This document shows, piece after piece, positions 36,940-45,605 of a DNA stretch of 64,000 bases. The notes under the pieces were generated by a model. It saw only the letters and a list, made by a program, of their open reading frames with translations, did not search any database and was not told where the DNA came from. Position 1 is the first letter of the stretch, and every line of letters begins with the position of its first letter. Source of the DNA: Propionibacterium sp. (lineage in GTDB: Bacteria; Actinomycetota; Actinomycetes; Propionibacteriales; Propionibacteriaceae); contig JAAYVB010000002.1 of assembly GCA_012517405.1 (NCBI GenBank), positions 62,001-126,000 of the forward strand, given 5' to 3'. The position numbers and the translations under genes are program-made.

Positions 36940-38787
36940 ATGTGTGGAATCATTGGCTACGTCGGCCCTCGCGATGCGCGTGATGTCATCATCTCGGGAC
37001 TGCGGCGTCTGGAGTATCGCGGATACGACTCGGCGGGCATCGCGGTGGTCGCTGACGGCCGGCTGAGTGTTGCGAAGAAGGCCGGCAAACTCGCCAATCT
37101 CGAAGCCGAACTGGCGACTGTTGACTTCCCCGTAGCCCATCAGGGCATCGGGCACACCCGATGGGCCACCCACGGTGCACCCACCGATGAGAACGCGCAC
37201 CCGCACGTCTCCGCGGACGGCCGAGTGGCCGTGGTCCACAACGGCATTATCGAGAACTTCGCCGATCTGCGCGCCGAGCTGACCGAGGCGGGCGTGCACT
37301 TCAAGTCCGAGACCGATACCGAGGTCGTTGCTCACCTGCTGGCCGCCGAACTGCAGAGCGCCGACGGGCTGATCGACGCGATGCGCGCGGTCGTCGCGCG
37401 TCTGCAGGGCGCGTTCACGCTCGTCGCGATCGACGTCACGCGTCCGGGTGAGGTCGTTGCGGCGCGCCGCAACTCCCCGCTGGTGGTCGGCGTCGGGAAG
37501 GACGAGAACTTCGTCGCCTCCGATGTGCTGGCCTTCATCGAACACACCCGCGATGTGGTCGAGCTCGGGCAGGATCAGATCGTCCTGATCACCGCCGATG
37601 ACATCACCGTGGTCGGCTTCGACGGCCAGCCGGCCGAGACCACCCGCTACCACGTCGACTGGGACACCTCGGCCGCCGAGAAGGCCGGCTTCGACTGGTT
37701 CATGCGCAAGGAGATCTTCGAGCAGCCCAAGGCTGTTGCCGACACCCTGCTGGGTCGTTTCAACTCCAAGGGGGAGCTGGTGCTCGACGAGATGCGCGGC
37801 ATCTCACCCGAAGACCTGCGCCGTATCAACAAGATCGTGATCGTCGCCTGCGGCACCGCCTACTACGCCGGGATGGTCGCCAAATACGCCATCGAGCACT
37901 GGACGCGGGTGCCCTGCGAGGTCGAGGTGGCCTCCGAGTTCCGCTACCGCGATCCGATCATCGATCCGCAGACGTTGTGCGTCACCATCAGTCAGTCCGG
38001 CGAGACCGCCGACACGCTGATGGCCATCCGGCATGCCCGCATCCAAGGCGCCAAGATCATCGCCATCTGCAATACCAACGGCGCCACGATCCCGCGCGAA
38101 TCGGACGCAGTCATCTACACTCACGCTGGCCCCGAGATCGGTGTGGCGTCCACCAAGGGCTTCCTTACTCAGCTGGCCGCCTGCTACCTGCTGGGGCTGT
38201 ACCTCGCCCAGGTGCGCGGCATGAAGTACGCCGACGAGATCCGCGTCATCACCGACGAGCTGGCGCACACCCCGCAGATGATCCAGCAGATGCTGGACGG
38301 CGCCGACGAGATCTACCAGCTGGCCCACGATCTGGCCAGCGCCGAGGACTTCATCTTCCTCGGGCGTCATGTCGGCTACCCGGTCGCCCTCGAGGGCGCA
38401 CTCAAGCTGAAGGAGATCGCCTACCAGCACGCCGAGGGATTCGCCGCCGGCGAGCTCAAGCACGGGCCGATCGCCATCATCGAGCCGGGCATGCCGGTGT
38501 TCGTCGTCGTGCCGCCGGCCGGCCGCGATCAGCTGCGCGACAAGGTGCTGAGCAACATCAAGGAAGTCAAGGCGCGCGGCGCGCACACCATCGTCCTGGC
38601 CGAGAACGGGGACGACGGCATCGAGGCGGACGCCGATCTGATCATCCGGCTGCCGCACACCTCGACGCTGCTGCAGCCGTTGGTCGCGACCGTCCCGCTG
38701 CAGCTGCTCGCCTGTGAGTTGGCGACCGAGCTCGGCCACGATGTCGATCAGCCCCGCAACCTGGCGAAGTCCGTCACCGTCGAGTGA
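36940..38787 (+). CDS. glmS: Glucosamine-6-phosphate synthase
   Basis: 615 residues. It makes glucosamine-6-phosphate from fructose-6-phosphate and glutamine. The start is fixed by the N-terminal nucleophile in MCGIIGYVG (Cys2 after Met removal). The glutaminase domain shows GIGHTRWATHG, and two SIS domains follow (CGTAYYAG; ISQSGETADT; STKGFLTQ), ending in NLAKSVTVE. The longer frame from 36901 would bury the catalytic Cys and is rejected. acpS and nnrED follow within eight and three bases. Confidence 0.97.
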   Translation: MCGIIGYVGPRDARDVIISGLRRLEYRGYDSAGIAVVADGRLSVAKKAGKLANLEAELATVDFPVAHQGIGHTRWATHGAPTDENAHPHVSADGRVAVVHNGIIENFADLRAELTEAGVHFKSETDTEVVAHLLAAELQSADGLIDAMRAVVARLQGAFTLVAIDVTRPGEVVAARRNSPLVVGVGKDENFVASDVLAFIEHTRDVVELGQDQIVLITADDITVVGFDGQPAETTRYHVDWDTSAAEKAGFDWFMRKEIFEQPKAVADTLLGRFNSKGELVLDEMRGISPEDLRRINKIVIVACGTAYYAGMVAKYAIEHWTRVPCEVEVASEFRYRDPIIDPQTLCVTISQSGETADTLMAIRHARIQGAKIIAICNTNGATIPRESDAVIYTHAGPEIGVASTKGFLTQLAACYLLGLYLAQVRGMKYADEIRVITDELAHTPQMIQQMLDGADEIYQLAHDLASAEDFIFLGRHVGYPVALEGALKLKEIAYQHAEGFAAGELKHGPIAIIEPGMPVFVVVPPAGRDQLRDKVLSNIKEVKARGAHTIVLAENGDDGIEADADLIIRLPHTSTLLQPLVATVPLQLLACELATELGHDVDQPRNLAKSVTVE

Positions 38788-38794
38788 TCTCGGC

Positions 38795-39163
38795 ATGATC
38801 ATCGGCATCGGGGTCGACATCTGCCAGGTCGACCGCGTCGCGGCCATGCTGGAGCGTCACCCCGGGCTGATGGATCGGCTGTTCAACTCGGCCGAGTCCC
38901 ACACCGCCGACGGCAGACCGCGGTCCGCCGATTCGCTGGCCGCCCGATTCTGCGCCAAGGAAGCGTTGGCCAAGGCACTCGGTTCGCCCGGCGGCATGAG
39001 TTGGTTGGACGCCGAGGTCATCACATCGGCCAATGGCGCCCCCGAGTTCGTCATTCGCGGTACGGTTGCGGCGAGAGCCGCCGAATGCGCAGTGCAGAAC
39101 ATCCGGCTATCACTGAGCCATGACGGCGGGTTGGCAACGGCATTTGTCATCTGTGAGGGGTAA
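38795..39163 (+). CDS. acpS: Holo-[acyl-carrier-protein] synthase
   Basis: 122 residues. It transfers 4-phosphopantetheine from CoA to acyl carrier protein. The magnesium-binding Asp is in GIGVDICQVDRV and the Glu in FCAKEALAKALG, followed by LSLSHDGGLATAFV. ATG 38795 lies seven bases after the glmS stop. It links functionally to coaA, which starts CoA synthesis 2 kb away. Confidence 0.95.
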   Translation: MIIGIGVDICQVDRVAAMLERHPGLMDRLFNSAESHTADGRPRSADSLAARFCAKEALAKALGSPGGMSWLDAEVITSANGAPEFVIRGTVAARAAECAVQNIRLSLSHDGGLATAFVICEG

Positions 39164-39165
39164 TC

Positions 39166-40617
39166 GTGATCGGGATTCAGCCAGTCGATAAGATCCGCGC
39201 TGCCGAACGGGAGTTCGCCGAAGCGAATCCCGACGTCAATCTGATGCTGCGCGCCGCCGACCAGGTGGCCGAACTGGCGGAGCGGATGGTTCCGTCCGGC
39301 ACCATCCTGGTGGTGGTCGGCCCCGGCAACAACGGCGGTGATGGACTGTTCGCGGCCCGCAAACTGGTGCGCGACGGGCGCCGCCAGGTGATGGTCTGGC
39401 CGGTCGCCGGCACAGCCCACCCGCAGGGCGTCGTGGCTGCCCGCCAGGTCGGCATCCGCTTCCTCAACGACTTGGAGGTCGGCAGGCTGCTGCCCGACAT
39501 CGCCTTGGTCATCGACGGCATCACGGGCATTGGAGGACGCACCGGTCTGCCGGAGAATGTGCACTGGTTCGCCGAGATGTGTGACGTCTTGAAGATCCCC
39601 GTGCTGGCCATCGACATTCCCTCCGGACTCGCGGCCGAGGACCATCATCGTCCCGCCCATGTCCTCGCCGCCACCCGGACGATCACCTTCGCGGCGCCCA
39701 AGCTGTGCCATCTCGCGCAGCCGGCAGCCAGCGCCTGCGGGGATGTCGAGGTGGCCGACATCGGCCTCGAGCTGCCGAAGTCGAACCTGCGTCAGATGCA
39801 GCGGATGGATGTGGCCCGCTGGTGGCCGTGGCCGACGCCCTATACCGACAAGTACTCCCGCGGTGTACTCGGCATCGATACCGGTTCGGATCGCTATCCC
39901 GGTGCCGCCGTGCTGTCGGTGACCGGCGCGGTCTATTCGGGGGCCGGCATGATCCGGTTCACCGGCCCCGACCGGCTGGCCGACCTCATCTTGCACAAGC
40001 TGCCGTCGGTGACGGCCGGCAGTGGGCGCGTCGAGGCCTGGCTGGTCGGCTGCGGCTGGTCCGAAGAGGGAGCTGAGCAGCGGTTCGGCCCGATCCTGGA
40101 ATCAGGGGTGCCGTTGGTCATCGACGCCGATGCGCTGCGCTATCTACCCAAGCGGCTGCCCGAAGGATCGTTGCTCACCCCCCACGCCGGGGAGCTGGCC
40201 GAGCTGTTGGGCATCAGCCGACCCGAGGTGGAGGACGATCCGGTCGGCAAGGCCTACGAGGCGGCCGAACGCTGGGAGACCACGGTGCTGCTCAAGGGCG
40301 CCACCCAGTACATCGCCAATCCGTTCGAGAAGCGGGTCACCCTGGCGATCGCCGGCCCCTCATGGACGGCGCAGGCGGGATCGGGTGATGTGCTGGCGGG
40401 CATCTGCGGCACCTTGCTGGCTGCGGGACTGCCCGCCCCGAAGGCGGCAGCGCTCGCGGCGTCGGTTCAGGCCATGGCTGCGGCCCGCAAGCCCGGCCCG
40501 TTCCCGCCCGATGTTGTCGCGCAGGCGATTCCCGAGGTGCTGGTGCACCTTGCCGAACTGGGTGATCAGCCGGTCTTGGCCGGTGACCTGACGCCCAGGT
40601 CGATCGCTGCGCAGTAG
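39166..40617 (+). CDS. nnrD: Bifunctional NAD(P)HX epimerase/dehydratase
   Basis: 483 residues. The N-terminal YjeF epimerase half shows VVVGPGNNGGDGLFAARKL and LAIDIPSGLAAED. The C-terminal dehydratase half shows KYSRGVLGI, LLTPHAGELAELL and the nucleotide loop GSGDVLAGICGTLL. Together they repair hydrated NAD(P)H in an ADP- or ATP-dependent way. The fused form is usual in bacteria (NnrED). The GTG start lies three bases after acpS. The last 52 bases overlap the 3-prime end of a convergent glycosyltransferase gene. Confidence 0.93.
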   Translation: MIGIQPVDKIRAAEREFAEANPDVNLMLRAADQVAELAERMVPSGTILVVVGPGNNGGDGLFAARKLVRDGRRQVMVWPVAGTAHPQGVVAARQVGIRFLNDLEVGRLLPDIALVIDGITGIGGRTGLPENVHWFAEMCDVLKIPVLAIDIPSGLAAEDHHRPAHVLAATRTITFAAPKLCHLAQPAASACGDVEVADIGLELPKSNLRQMQRMDVARWWPWPTPYTDKYSRGVLGIDTGSDRYPGAAVLSVTGAVYSGAGMIRFTGPDRLADLILHKLPSVTAGSGRVEAWLVGCGWSEEGAEQRFGPILESGVPLVIDADALRYLPKRLPEGSLLTPHAGELAELLGISRPEVEDDPVGKAYEAAERWETTVLLKGATQYIANPFEKRVTLAIAGPSWTAQAGSGDVLAGICGTLLAAGLPAPKAAALAASVQAMAAARKPGPFPPDVVAQAIPEVLVHLAELGDQPVLAGDLTPRSIAAQ

Positions 40618-41702
40618 TAGTCGAGCAACTGGTCGCACACCCGCGGCCAGGTGCGATTTTCGACCCTCTTGCGGGCGGTCTGCCCGAAGATCGTCCGCTT
40701 GAAGCCGTCACCCACCAGGTCGGCGACCTGATTGCGCATGGCGCTCAGATCACCGGGCGGGTACAGCCAGCCGTTGTGTGACGGATCGATGAGGTCGATC
40801 GGGCCACCCCGGCGGGGTGCGATGGCAGCCAGCCCCGACGCGTGAGCCTCCTGGATCGCCTGGCAGAAGGTCTCCGACTCCCCAGGGTGAACGAACAGGT
40901 CGAGGGAGGCCAGGCAGCGAGCCAACTCCTCCCCGGACTTCATGCCCACGAAGACCGCACCAGACAGGTCGGCCTCGAGTTCGGCACGCTGTGGACCGTC
41001 CCCGATGATCACCAGCCGAACGCCGGGCAGATCGGAGAGCGCGCGCAGATCTTTGACCTGTTTCTCGGGAGCCAGGCGTCCCATGAAGCCCACCACGACC
41101 TCGCCGTGCGGGGCCCACGAATCGTGCAGCGCCTGATCACGCTTGTCGGGGCTGAACAACTCGGTGTCGACGCCTCGTCCCCAAACATCCACCCGTGAGA
41201 ACCCGTGCGCTATCAGCTGGTCACGGGTATAGCTGGACGGCGCCAGATTGATGGTCGCCATGTTGTGGAGCTTGCGCAGGTGCCGCCAGAAGATCGGCTC
41301 GGCAGCCGGATATCCGTACTGCACGGCATAGCGGGGTACCTCGGTCTGGTAAAGGGCGACGCTCGGCACGCCCAACTCGGCTGCGGCCATCACCCCTTTC
41401 GAACCGAGAATCACCGGAGCGGCCAGGTGCACGACATCAGGAGCGAAATCAGCGAGCAGCTTGTGCAGCGAATTCGCGGAGGTGGCCGACAGCCGAAGAT
41501 CGGGATACCAGGGCAGATAGAGCGAGGCGGTCGTCACAACAGGAAAGCCCGCATAGCTTTCCGGGACACCGCGAGGGTCACTGGGGGCGATCACCAAAGC
41601 CTCATGGCCGCGGCGTCTCAGGTGTTCCAAAGCTCGAAGTACTGAGTTGGTGACACCATTGATTGACGGCAAGAAGCACTCGGTTACAAATCCAACTCGC
41701 AC
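40566..41702 (-). CDS. GT4 mannosyltransferase, MgtA-like
   Basis: 378 residues, GT-B fold. N-terminal GFVTECFLPSINGVTNSVLR, middle VGFMGRLAPEKQVKDLRAL and donor signature HPGESETFCQAIQEAHASGL fit the MgtA/PimB-related family that mannosylates envelope glycolipids in actinomycetes. The exact acceptor is inferred only. TAAACT six bases before the GTG start suggests a leaderless mRNA. A 22-base palindrome lies about 40 bases upstream of the start. Confidence 0.88.
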   Translation of the reverse strand: MRVGFVTECFLPSINGVTNSVLRALEHLRRRGHEALVIAPSDPRGVPESYAGFPVVTTASLYLPWYPDLRLSATSANSLHKLLADFAPDVVHLAAPVILGSKGVMAAAELGVPSVALYQTEVPRYAVQYGYPAAEPIFWRHLRKLHNMATINLAPSSYTRDQLIAHGFSRVDVWGRGVDTELFSPDKRDQALHDSWAPHGEVVVGFMGRLAPEKQVKDLRALSDLPGVRLVIIGDGPQRAELEADLSGAVFVGMKSGEELARCLASLDLFVHPGESETFCQAIQEAHASGLAAIAPRRGGPIDLIDPSHNGWLYPPGDLSAMRNQVADLVGDGFKRTIFGQTARKRVENRTWPRVCDQLLDYYCAAIDLGVRSPAKTG

Positions 41703-41708
41703 GACTTC

Positions 41709-41714
41709 AGTTTA
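41709..41714 (-). promoter_or_regulatory. -10 box of leaderless MgtA-like gene
   Basis: TAAACT on the minus strand, six bases before the GTG. Confidence 0.4.
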
Positions 41715-41742
41715 GGTTACCGATGAAACCTGGCATGACATT

Positions 41743-41764
41743 GAGTTTGCCGAATGGCAAACTC
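41743..41764. promoter_or_regulatory. Operator-like palindrome in a divergent promoter region
   Basis: GAGTTTGCC-GAAT-GGCAAACTC, perfect nine-base arms, just upstream of the MgtA-like promoter and 138 bases from the t6A operon promoter. Confidence 0.5.
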
Positions 41765-41887
41765 TGGATGATTCCGACGTTCTCAGTCCGCTGATCGGGT
41801 GCCGGATGGCCGGCAGCCGACTAGCGGGGAAACGTTTGCTGCCGGCCCCTCCGGGCCGCAAAATTCGGTCTTCGCCACGCGCGCGCG

Positions 41888-41893
41888 TAGACT
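41888..41893 (+). promoter_or_regulatory. -10 box of the t6A operon
   Basis: TAGACT, eight bases before GTG 41902. Confidence 0.4.
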
Positions 41894-41901
41894 CGCACGA
41901 T

Positions 41902-42867
41902 GTGATCGAAACCGAGACCGACCAGCAGCTGCAGTTGCGGCTCGCTGAGCCGGGCGACGCTGAAACGATGCAGCAGGTGATCACCCAAGCGTTCGGCGCA
42001 CGAGACGCGCTCGATCCGCCGGCTGATGCCATGAGTGACGAGCTGGCAGACATCGAGGAACGCATCGCAACCCAGATCGGATTGATCGCCTCCGACGACT
42101 CCGGTGTGGTCGGCTGCCTGTTCTGTTCGCTGCATCCCGATGCAGACGTGCCGTCGGGCATGCTGCATCGAGTATCCGTACTTCCTGGCCACCGCCGTAA
42201 TGGGGTGGCCTTTCATATGATCGTGGCTGCCGCTCAGCTGGCGACCGATGCCGGTATGCGCCGGCTGCAACTCATCGCCCGCCGTGAACTGCCGCATGTC
42301 GTCTGCTGGTGGCAGGGCTATGGCTTCGAGGTGATCCGCGAACTGGATGACCATCAGCTGCTTCTCGCTGCCGCGCTGCCCGCCCGGGTGGTAGTTCCCA
42401 CCGCGGATGACATGCGCCATCTCGGCGTCCGGCTGGCTGCGCTGCTGGCTCCCGGCGACCTGATCGTCGCCAATGGTGAACTCGGCGCCGGGAAGACGAC
42501 CCTCACCCAGGGAATCGCCGAAGGGCTGCAGGTGAGCGGCCCGGTCACGTCGCCGACGTTCGTGCTCAGCCGCATCCATCACTCGACCGGGACGGCACCG
42601 CAGCTGGTGCACGTCGACGCCTATCGGCTCGGATCGGCCGCCGAGCTCGACGATCTCGACCTGGACGAAACGCTGGCCGATTCGGTCACCCTGGTCGAGT
42701 GGGGCGCCGGGCTGGCCGAGTATCTGGCCACCGACCGGCTGGAGATCGATATCGAACGCAGTGGTGACGTCGACGACGAGACCCGCATCGTGACCGTCCG
42801 GGGCATCGGGCCGCGCTGGCGTGGGGTGGATCTGTGGGCGCTTGCCGGTGTGCAGGAGGAATGGTGA
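41902..42867 (+). CDS. tsaE: GNAT acetyltransferase fused to TsaE
   Basis: 321 residues in two domains. Residues 10-155 are a GNAT fold with the acetyl-CoA block HRVSVLPGHRRNGVAFHM. Residues 165-310 are TsaE, the ATPase of tRNA t6A37 synthesis, with P-loop GELGAGKTTLTQGIAEGL, a switch block SPTFVLSR and LVEWGAGL. The GTG start is fixed by TAGACT eight bases upstream; the longer frame to 41806 has no support. The GNAT half is separate from the RimI homologue two genes downstream, so the operon encodes two acetyltransferases. Confidence 0.9.
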   Translation: MIETETDQQLQLRLAEPGDAETMQQVITQAFGARDALDPPADAMSDELADIEERIATQIGLIASDDSGVVGCLFCSLHPDADVPSGMLHRVSVLPGHRRNGVAFHMIVAAAQLATDAGMRRLQLIARRELPHVVCWWQGYGFEVIRELDDHQLLLAAALPARVVVPTADDMRHLGVRLAALLAPGDLIVANGELGAGKTTLTQGIAEGLQVSGPVTSPTFVLSRIHHSTGTAPQLVHVDAYRLGSAAELDDLDLDETLADSVTLVEWGAGLAEYLATDRLEIDIERSGDVDDETRIVTVRGIGPRWRGVDLWALAGVQEEW

Positions 42868-43565
42868 GTTCTACTTCCGGATGGGTGCTGGCGATCGACA
42901 CCGCAAGCGGTATCAACGTCGGACTGGCCCATGACGGCCGGCCGGTCGATTCGCGCACCGAAACCAGCTCCCGCAAGCATGTCGAAGAGCTGATGCCGAT
43001 GATCGACGAGTTGCTCGCAGCCCACGATCTGTCGGCGTCCGACCTCTCGCTGATCGCGGTCGGTATCGGGCCGGGACCGTTCACCGGGCTGCGCATCGGC
43101 ATCGTGACTGCCCGCACCTTGGGTCTGGTCGCCGGTGTTGCGGTGCGCGGTTTCGGCAGCCTGGACGCCATCGCGGCGGCCTGGTTCGCCGGTGAGTCCC
43201 GGCCGGACTCCCCGGTGGTGGTCGCCGCCGATGCTCGCCGCAAGGAGCTCTACTGGGCGGCCTACGACGCGTCCGGGATTCGGGAGACCGGCCCGGCGGT
43301 GACGGTCCCCGGTGGGCTGCCGCTGCTGCCGGTCGGCGGCCCGGGCATTGAGGTCTACCCCGAGGTGTTCGCCGACCGGATTGCTCCGGGTGCGCCGCAC
43401 CGGTTGGATGCTGCGCTGGCCGCCGCCATGATCGACCACCTACCGGACACCGGGCTCGAGCCCGCTTATCTGCGCAAACCTGATGCTGAGGTACCCCGCA
43501 CGCGTAAATCGGCGCTGCCTTCGACAAAGAAGCTGCGCATCGCTTACCGACAGGAGGGTCGATGA
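42864..43565 (+). CDS. tsaB: tRNA t6A synthesis partner TsaB
   Basis: 233 residues. TsaB is the inactive Kae1/HSP70-fold partner that dimerises with TsaD. The N-terminal VLAIDTASGINVGL and GPGPFTGLRIGIVTARTL blocks are typical. AGGAGG lies one base before ATG 42861 but five bases before GTG 42864, so the GTG is preferred; it overlaps the tsaE stop (GTGA). Confidence 0.93.
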   Translation: MSSTSGWVLAIDTASGINVGLAHDGRPVDSRTETSSRKHVEELMPMIDELLAAHDLSASDLSLIAVGIGPGPFTGLRIGIVTARTLGLVAGVAVRGFGSLDAIAAAWFAGESRPDSPVVVAADARRKELYWAAYDASGIRETGPAVTVPGGLPLLPVGGPGIEVYPEVFADRIAPGAPHRLDAALAAAMIDHLPDTGLEPAYLRKPDAEVPRTRKSALPSTKKLRIAYRQEGR

Positions 43566-44038
43566 TCGTCTCTACCGCAAATCGCAACGATCTGGATGCA
43601 CTGCTGAGCCTTGAAGAGTCCGGATTCGATCGTCCGCAGCGCTGGAGCGCTGCGTCGTGGGTCAGTGAATTGGACACCACCGGCAGACTGGTGCTGGTCA
43701 GCCGGGATTCGGCCGGCATCGAAGCCGTCGCCTGCTTCAGTGTGCTCTACGACACCGCCGAGCTGTTGCGGGTCATCGTCGCTCCGGCCCACCGCGGCCA
43801 CGGCGTGGCCCGCCGGCTGGTCAGCGTCGGCAAGGAATGGGCCGAGGCCGCCGGCGCCGACCGGATGCTGCTCGAGGTCCGGCGGGACAACGCGCCCGCA
43901 CTCGCGCTCTACGGCTCGTCCGGTTTTCAGGCCATCTTGCGCCGTCGTGACTACTACGGCGCCGGTCATGATGCCGTGGTCATGGAATGCGCGCTGCAGC
44001 ATCCTGCGCTGGCCGCCCACGCCGGGTGGCTGGCATGA
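43562..44038 (+). CDS. rimI: N-acetyltransferase RimI-like
   Basis: 158 residues, GNAT fold. The acetyl-CoA block is [19 protein letters not shown] and the C-terminal block [19 protein letters not shown], as in RimI, which acetylates the N-terminus of ribosomal S18 and other proteins. Lying between tsaB and tsaD is the standard actinobacterial order. The ATG and stop both overlap the neighbouring genes by four bases. Confidence 0.93.
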   Translation: MIVSTANRNDLDALLSLEESGFDRPQRWSAASWVSELDTTGRLVLVSRDSAGIEAVACFSVLYDTAELLRVIVAPAHRGHGVARRLVSVGKEWAEAAGADRMLLEVRRDNAPALALYGSSGFQAILRRRDYYGAGHDAVVMECALQHPALAAHAGWLA

Positions 44039-45078
44039 GCGGTCCTCTCGTACTGGGCATCGAGTCCAGCTGCGATGAGACGAGTGTCGGTATCGTGCGC
44101 GGCACCGAACTGCTCGCCAACGAGGTGGCCAGTTCGGTCGAACTGCACGCCCGTTTCGGCGGGGTGGTGCCCGAGGTAGCTTCCCGCGCCCATCTGGAGG
44201 CCATGGTGCCCACTCTCGAACGGGCGCTGGCCAAGGCCGACACCGATCTGGGCGAGGTGGACGCGATCGCGGTGACCGCGGGCCCGGGCCTGATGGGCTC
44301 GCTGGTCGTCGGGCTGTCCGCTGCCAAAACGCTCGCGTCAGTGCTGAAGGTGCCGTTCTACGGGCTCAACCATCTGGTCGGCCACGTCGCGGTGGACATT
44401 CTCGACCACGGCCCGCTGCCGACCCCGGTGCTGGCGCTGCTCGTCTCGGGCGGGCACACCCAGCTGCTCGAGGTGCGCGACATCACCGGCGACATCGACG
44501 AGGTGGGCACCACCATCGACGACGCGGCAGGGGAGGCCTACGACAAGGTGGCGCGGCTGCTCGGTCTGGAATACCCGGGCGGACCGGTGATCGACAAGGC
44601 CGCTCAGGACGGTGATCCGAAGGCGGTCGCGTTCCCGCGCGGGCTCACCGCCCGCCACGACATGGCCAAGCATCGCTTCGATTATTCCTTCTCCGGGCTC
44701 AAGACCGCGGTCGCGCGGTATGTCGAGCGCTCCGAACGCGACGGCGAGCCGATCAGCGTCGACGACGTGGCCGCGAGCTTCCAGGAGGCGGTCGCCGATG
44801 TGCTCACCGGCAAGGCCGTCGATGCCTGCCAGGAGCTGGGCATCAAACACATGGTGCTCGGTGGCGGAGTAGCGGCGAATTCGCGGCTACGCACCCTGAT
44901 GGCCGAACGCTGCGAAAAAGCCGGGGTGGAGCTGCGGCGTCCCCGTCCGGGGCTGTGCACGGACAACGGCGCGATGATCGCTGTGCTCGGCGCGCAGGTG
45001 ATCGAGGCCGGACGTGCCCCGAGCAGCCTGGACATCCCCGCCGACTCGGGCATGCCGGTCACCCAGGTCATCGCCTGA
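44035..45078 (+). CDS. tsaD: tRNA t6A threonylcarbamoyltransferase TsaD
   Basis: 347 residues. It transfers the threonylcarbamoyl group to A37 of ANN-decoding tRNAs. The metal-binding HxxxH is in [11 protein letters not shown]; other blocks are [27 protein letters not shown] and [16 protein letters not shown] 44035 overlaps the rimI stop. TsaC, the enzyme making threonylcarbamoyl-AMP, is not in the window. Confidence 0.96.
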   Translation: MSGPLVLGIESSCDETSVGIVRGTELLANEVASSVELHARFGGVVPEVASRAHLEAMVPTLERALAKADTDLGEVDAIAVTAGPGLMGSLVVGLSAAKTLASVLKVPFYGLNHLVGHVAVDILDHGPLPTPVLALLVSGGHTQLLEVRDITGDIDEVGTTIDDAAGEAYDKVARLLGLEYPGGPVIDKAAQDGDPKAVAFPRGLTARHDMAKHRFDYSFSGLKTAVARYVERSERDGEPISVDDVAASFQEAVADVLTGKAVDACQELGIKHMVLGGGVAANSRLRTLMAERCEKAGVELRRPRPGLCTDNGAMIAVLGAQVIEAGRAPSSLDIPADSGMPVTQVIA

Positions 45079-45107
45079 TTTCTTCGTCTCTGTTTGGGAG
45101 GTCTGCC

Positions 45108-45596
45108 ATGGCCTACAGCCCGGAGCTGACCACGCTCGGCTTCGTCCTGTCGCCCGACGGCCGGCAGGTGCTGATGGTGCACCGCATCGGCCGATCCGAT
45201 GACGAGCAACTCGGCAAATGGAACGGGCTGGGGGGCAAGGTCGAGGCGGACGAGGACGTCTGGTCGGGGATGGCCCGCGAGCTGCGCGAGGAGGCCGGGA
45301 TCGAGGTCGTCTCGATGCGGCTGCGCGGCACGGTCAGCTGGCCGGGTTTTCATCCCGATGGCACCTCGGTCTTCGGTTTCGTCTTCGTGGTGGATTCATG
45401 GACCGGAGAGATCCCTGAACGTAACGCCGAGGGCCCGCTGGCCTGGCAGCCCCTCTCGGCGCTGGACCAGCTGCCGATGTGGGCGGGGGACCGGTACTTC
45501 CTGCCGCAGACCTTCGATCCGCAGGTCGAGCAGTTTCATCTGGTGATTCCGTACCGTGACGGGCAGCCCCTCGGCTGGTCGGGCACGCTGCGGTGA
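45108..45596 (+). CDS. NUDIX hydrolase, MutT-like
   Basis: 162 residues. The Nudix box is complete: GKVEADEDVWSGMARELREE followed by AGI. The N-terminus LTTLGFVLSPDGRQVLMVHR and the WNGLGGK block resemble 8-oxo-dGTP diphosphatases. The substrate is inferred. GGGAGGT before ATG 45108 fixes the start; the longer frame from 44955 is a tsaD shadow. Confidence 0.88.
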   Translation: MAYSPELTTLGFVLSPDGRQVLMVHRIGRSDDEQLGKWNGLGGKVEADEDVWSGMARELREEAGIEVVSMRLRGTVSWPGFHPDGTSVFGFVFVVDSWTGEIPERNAEGPLAWQPLSALDQLPMWAGDRYFLPQTFDPQVEQFHLVIPYRDGQPLGWSGTLR

Positions 45597-45605
45597 GGAC
45601 GCCCG

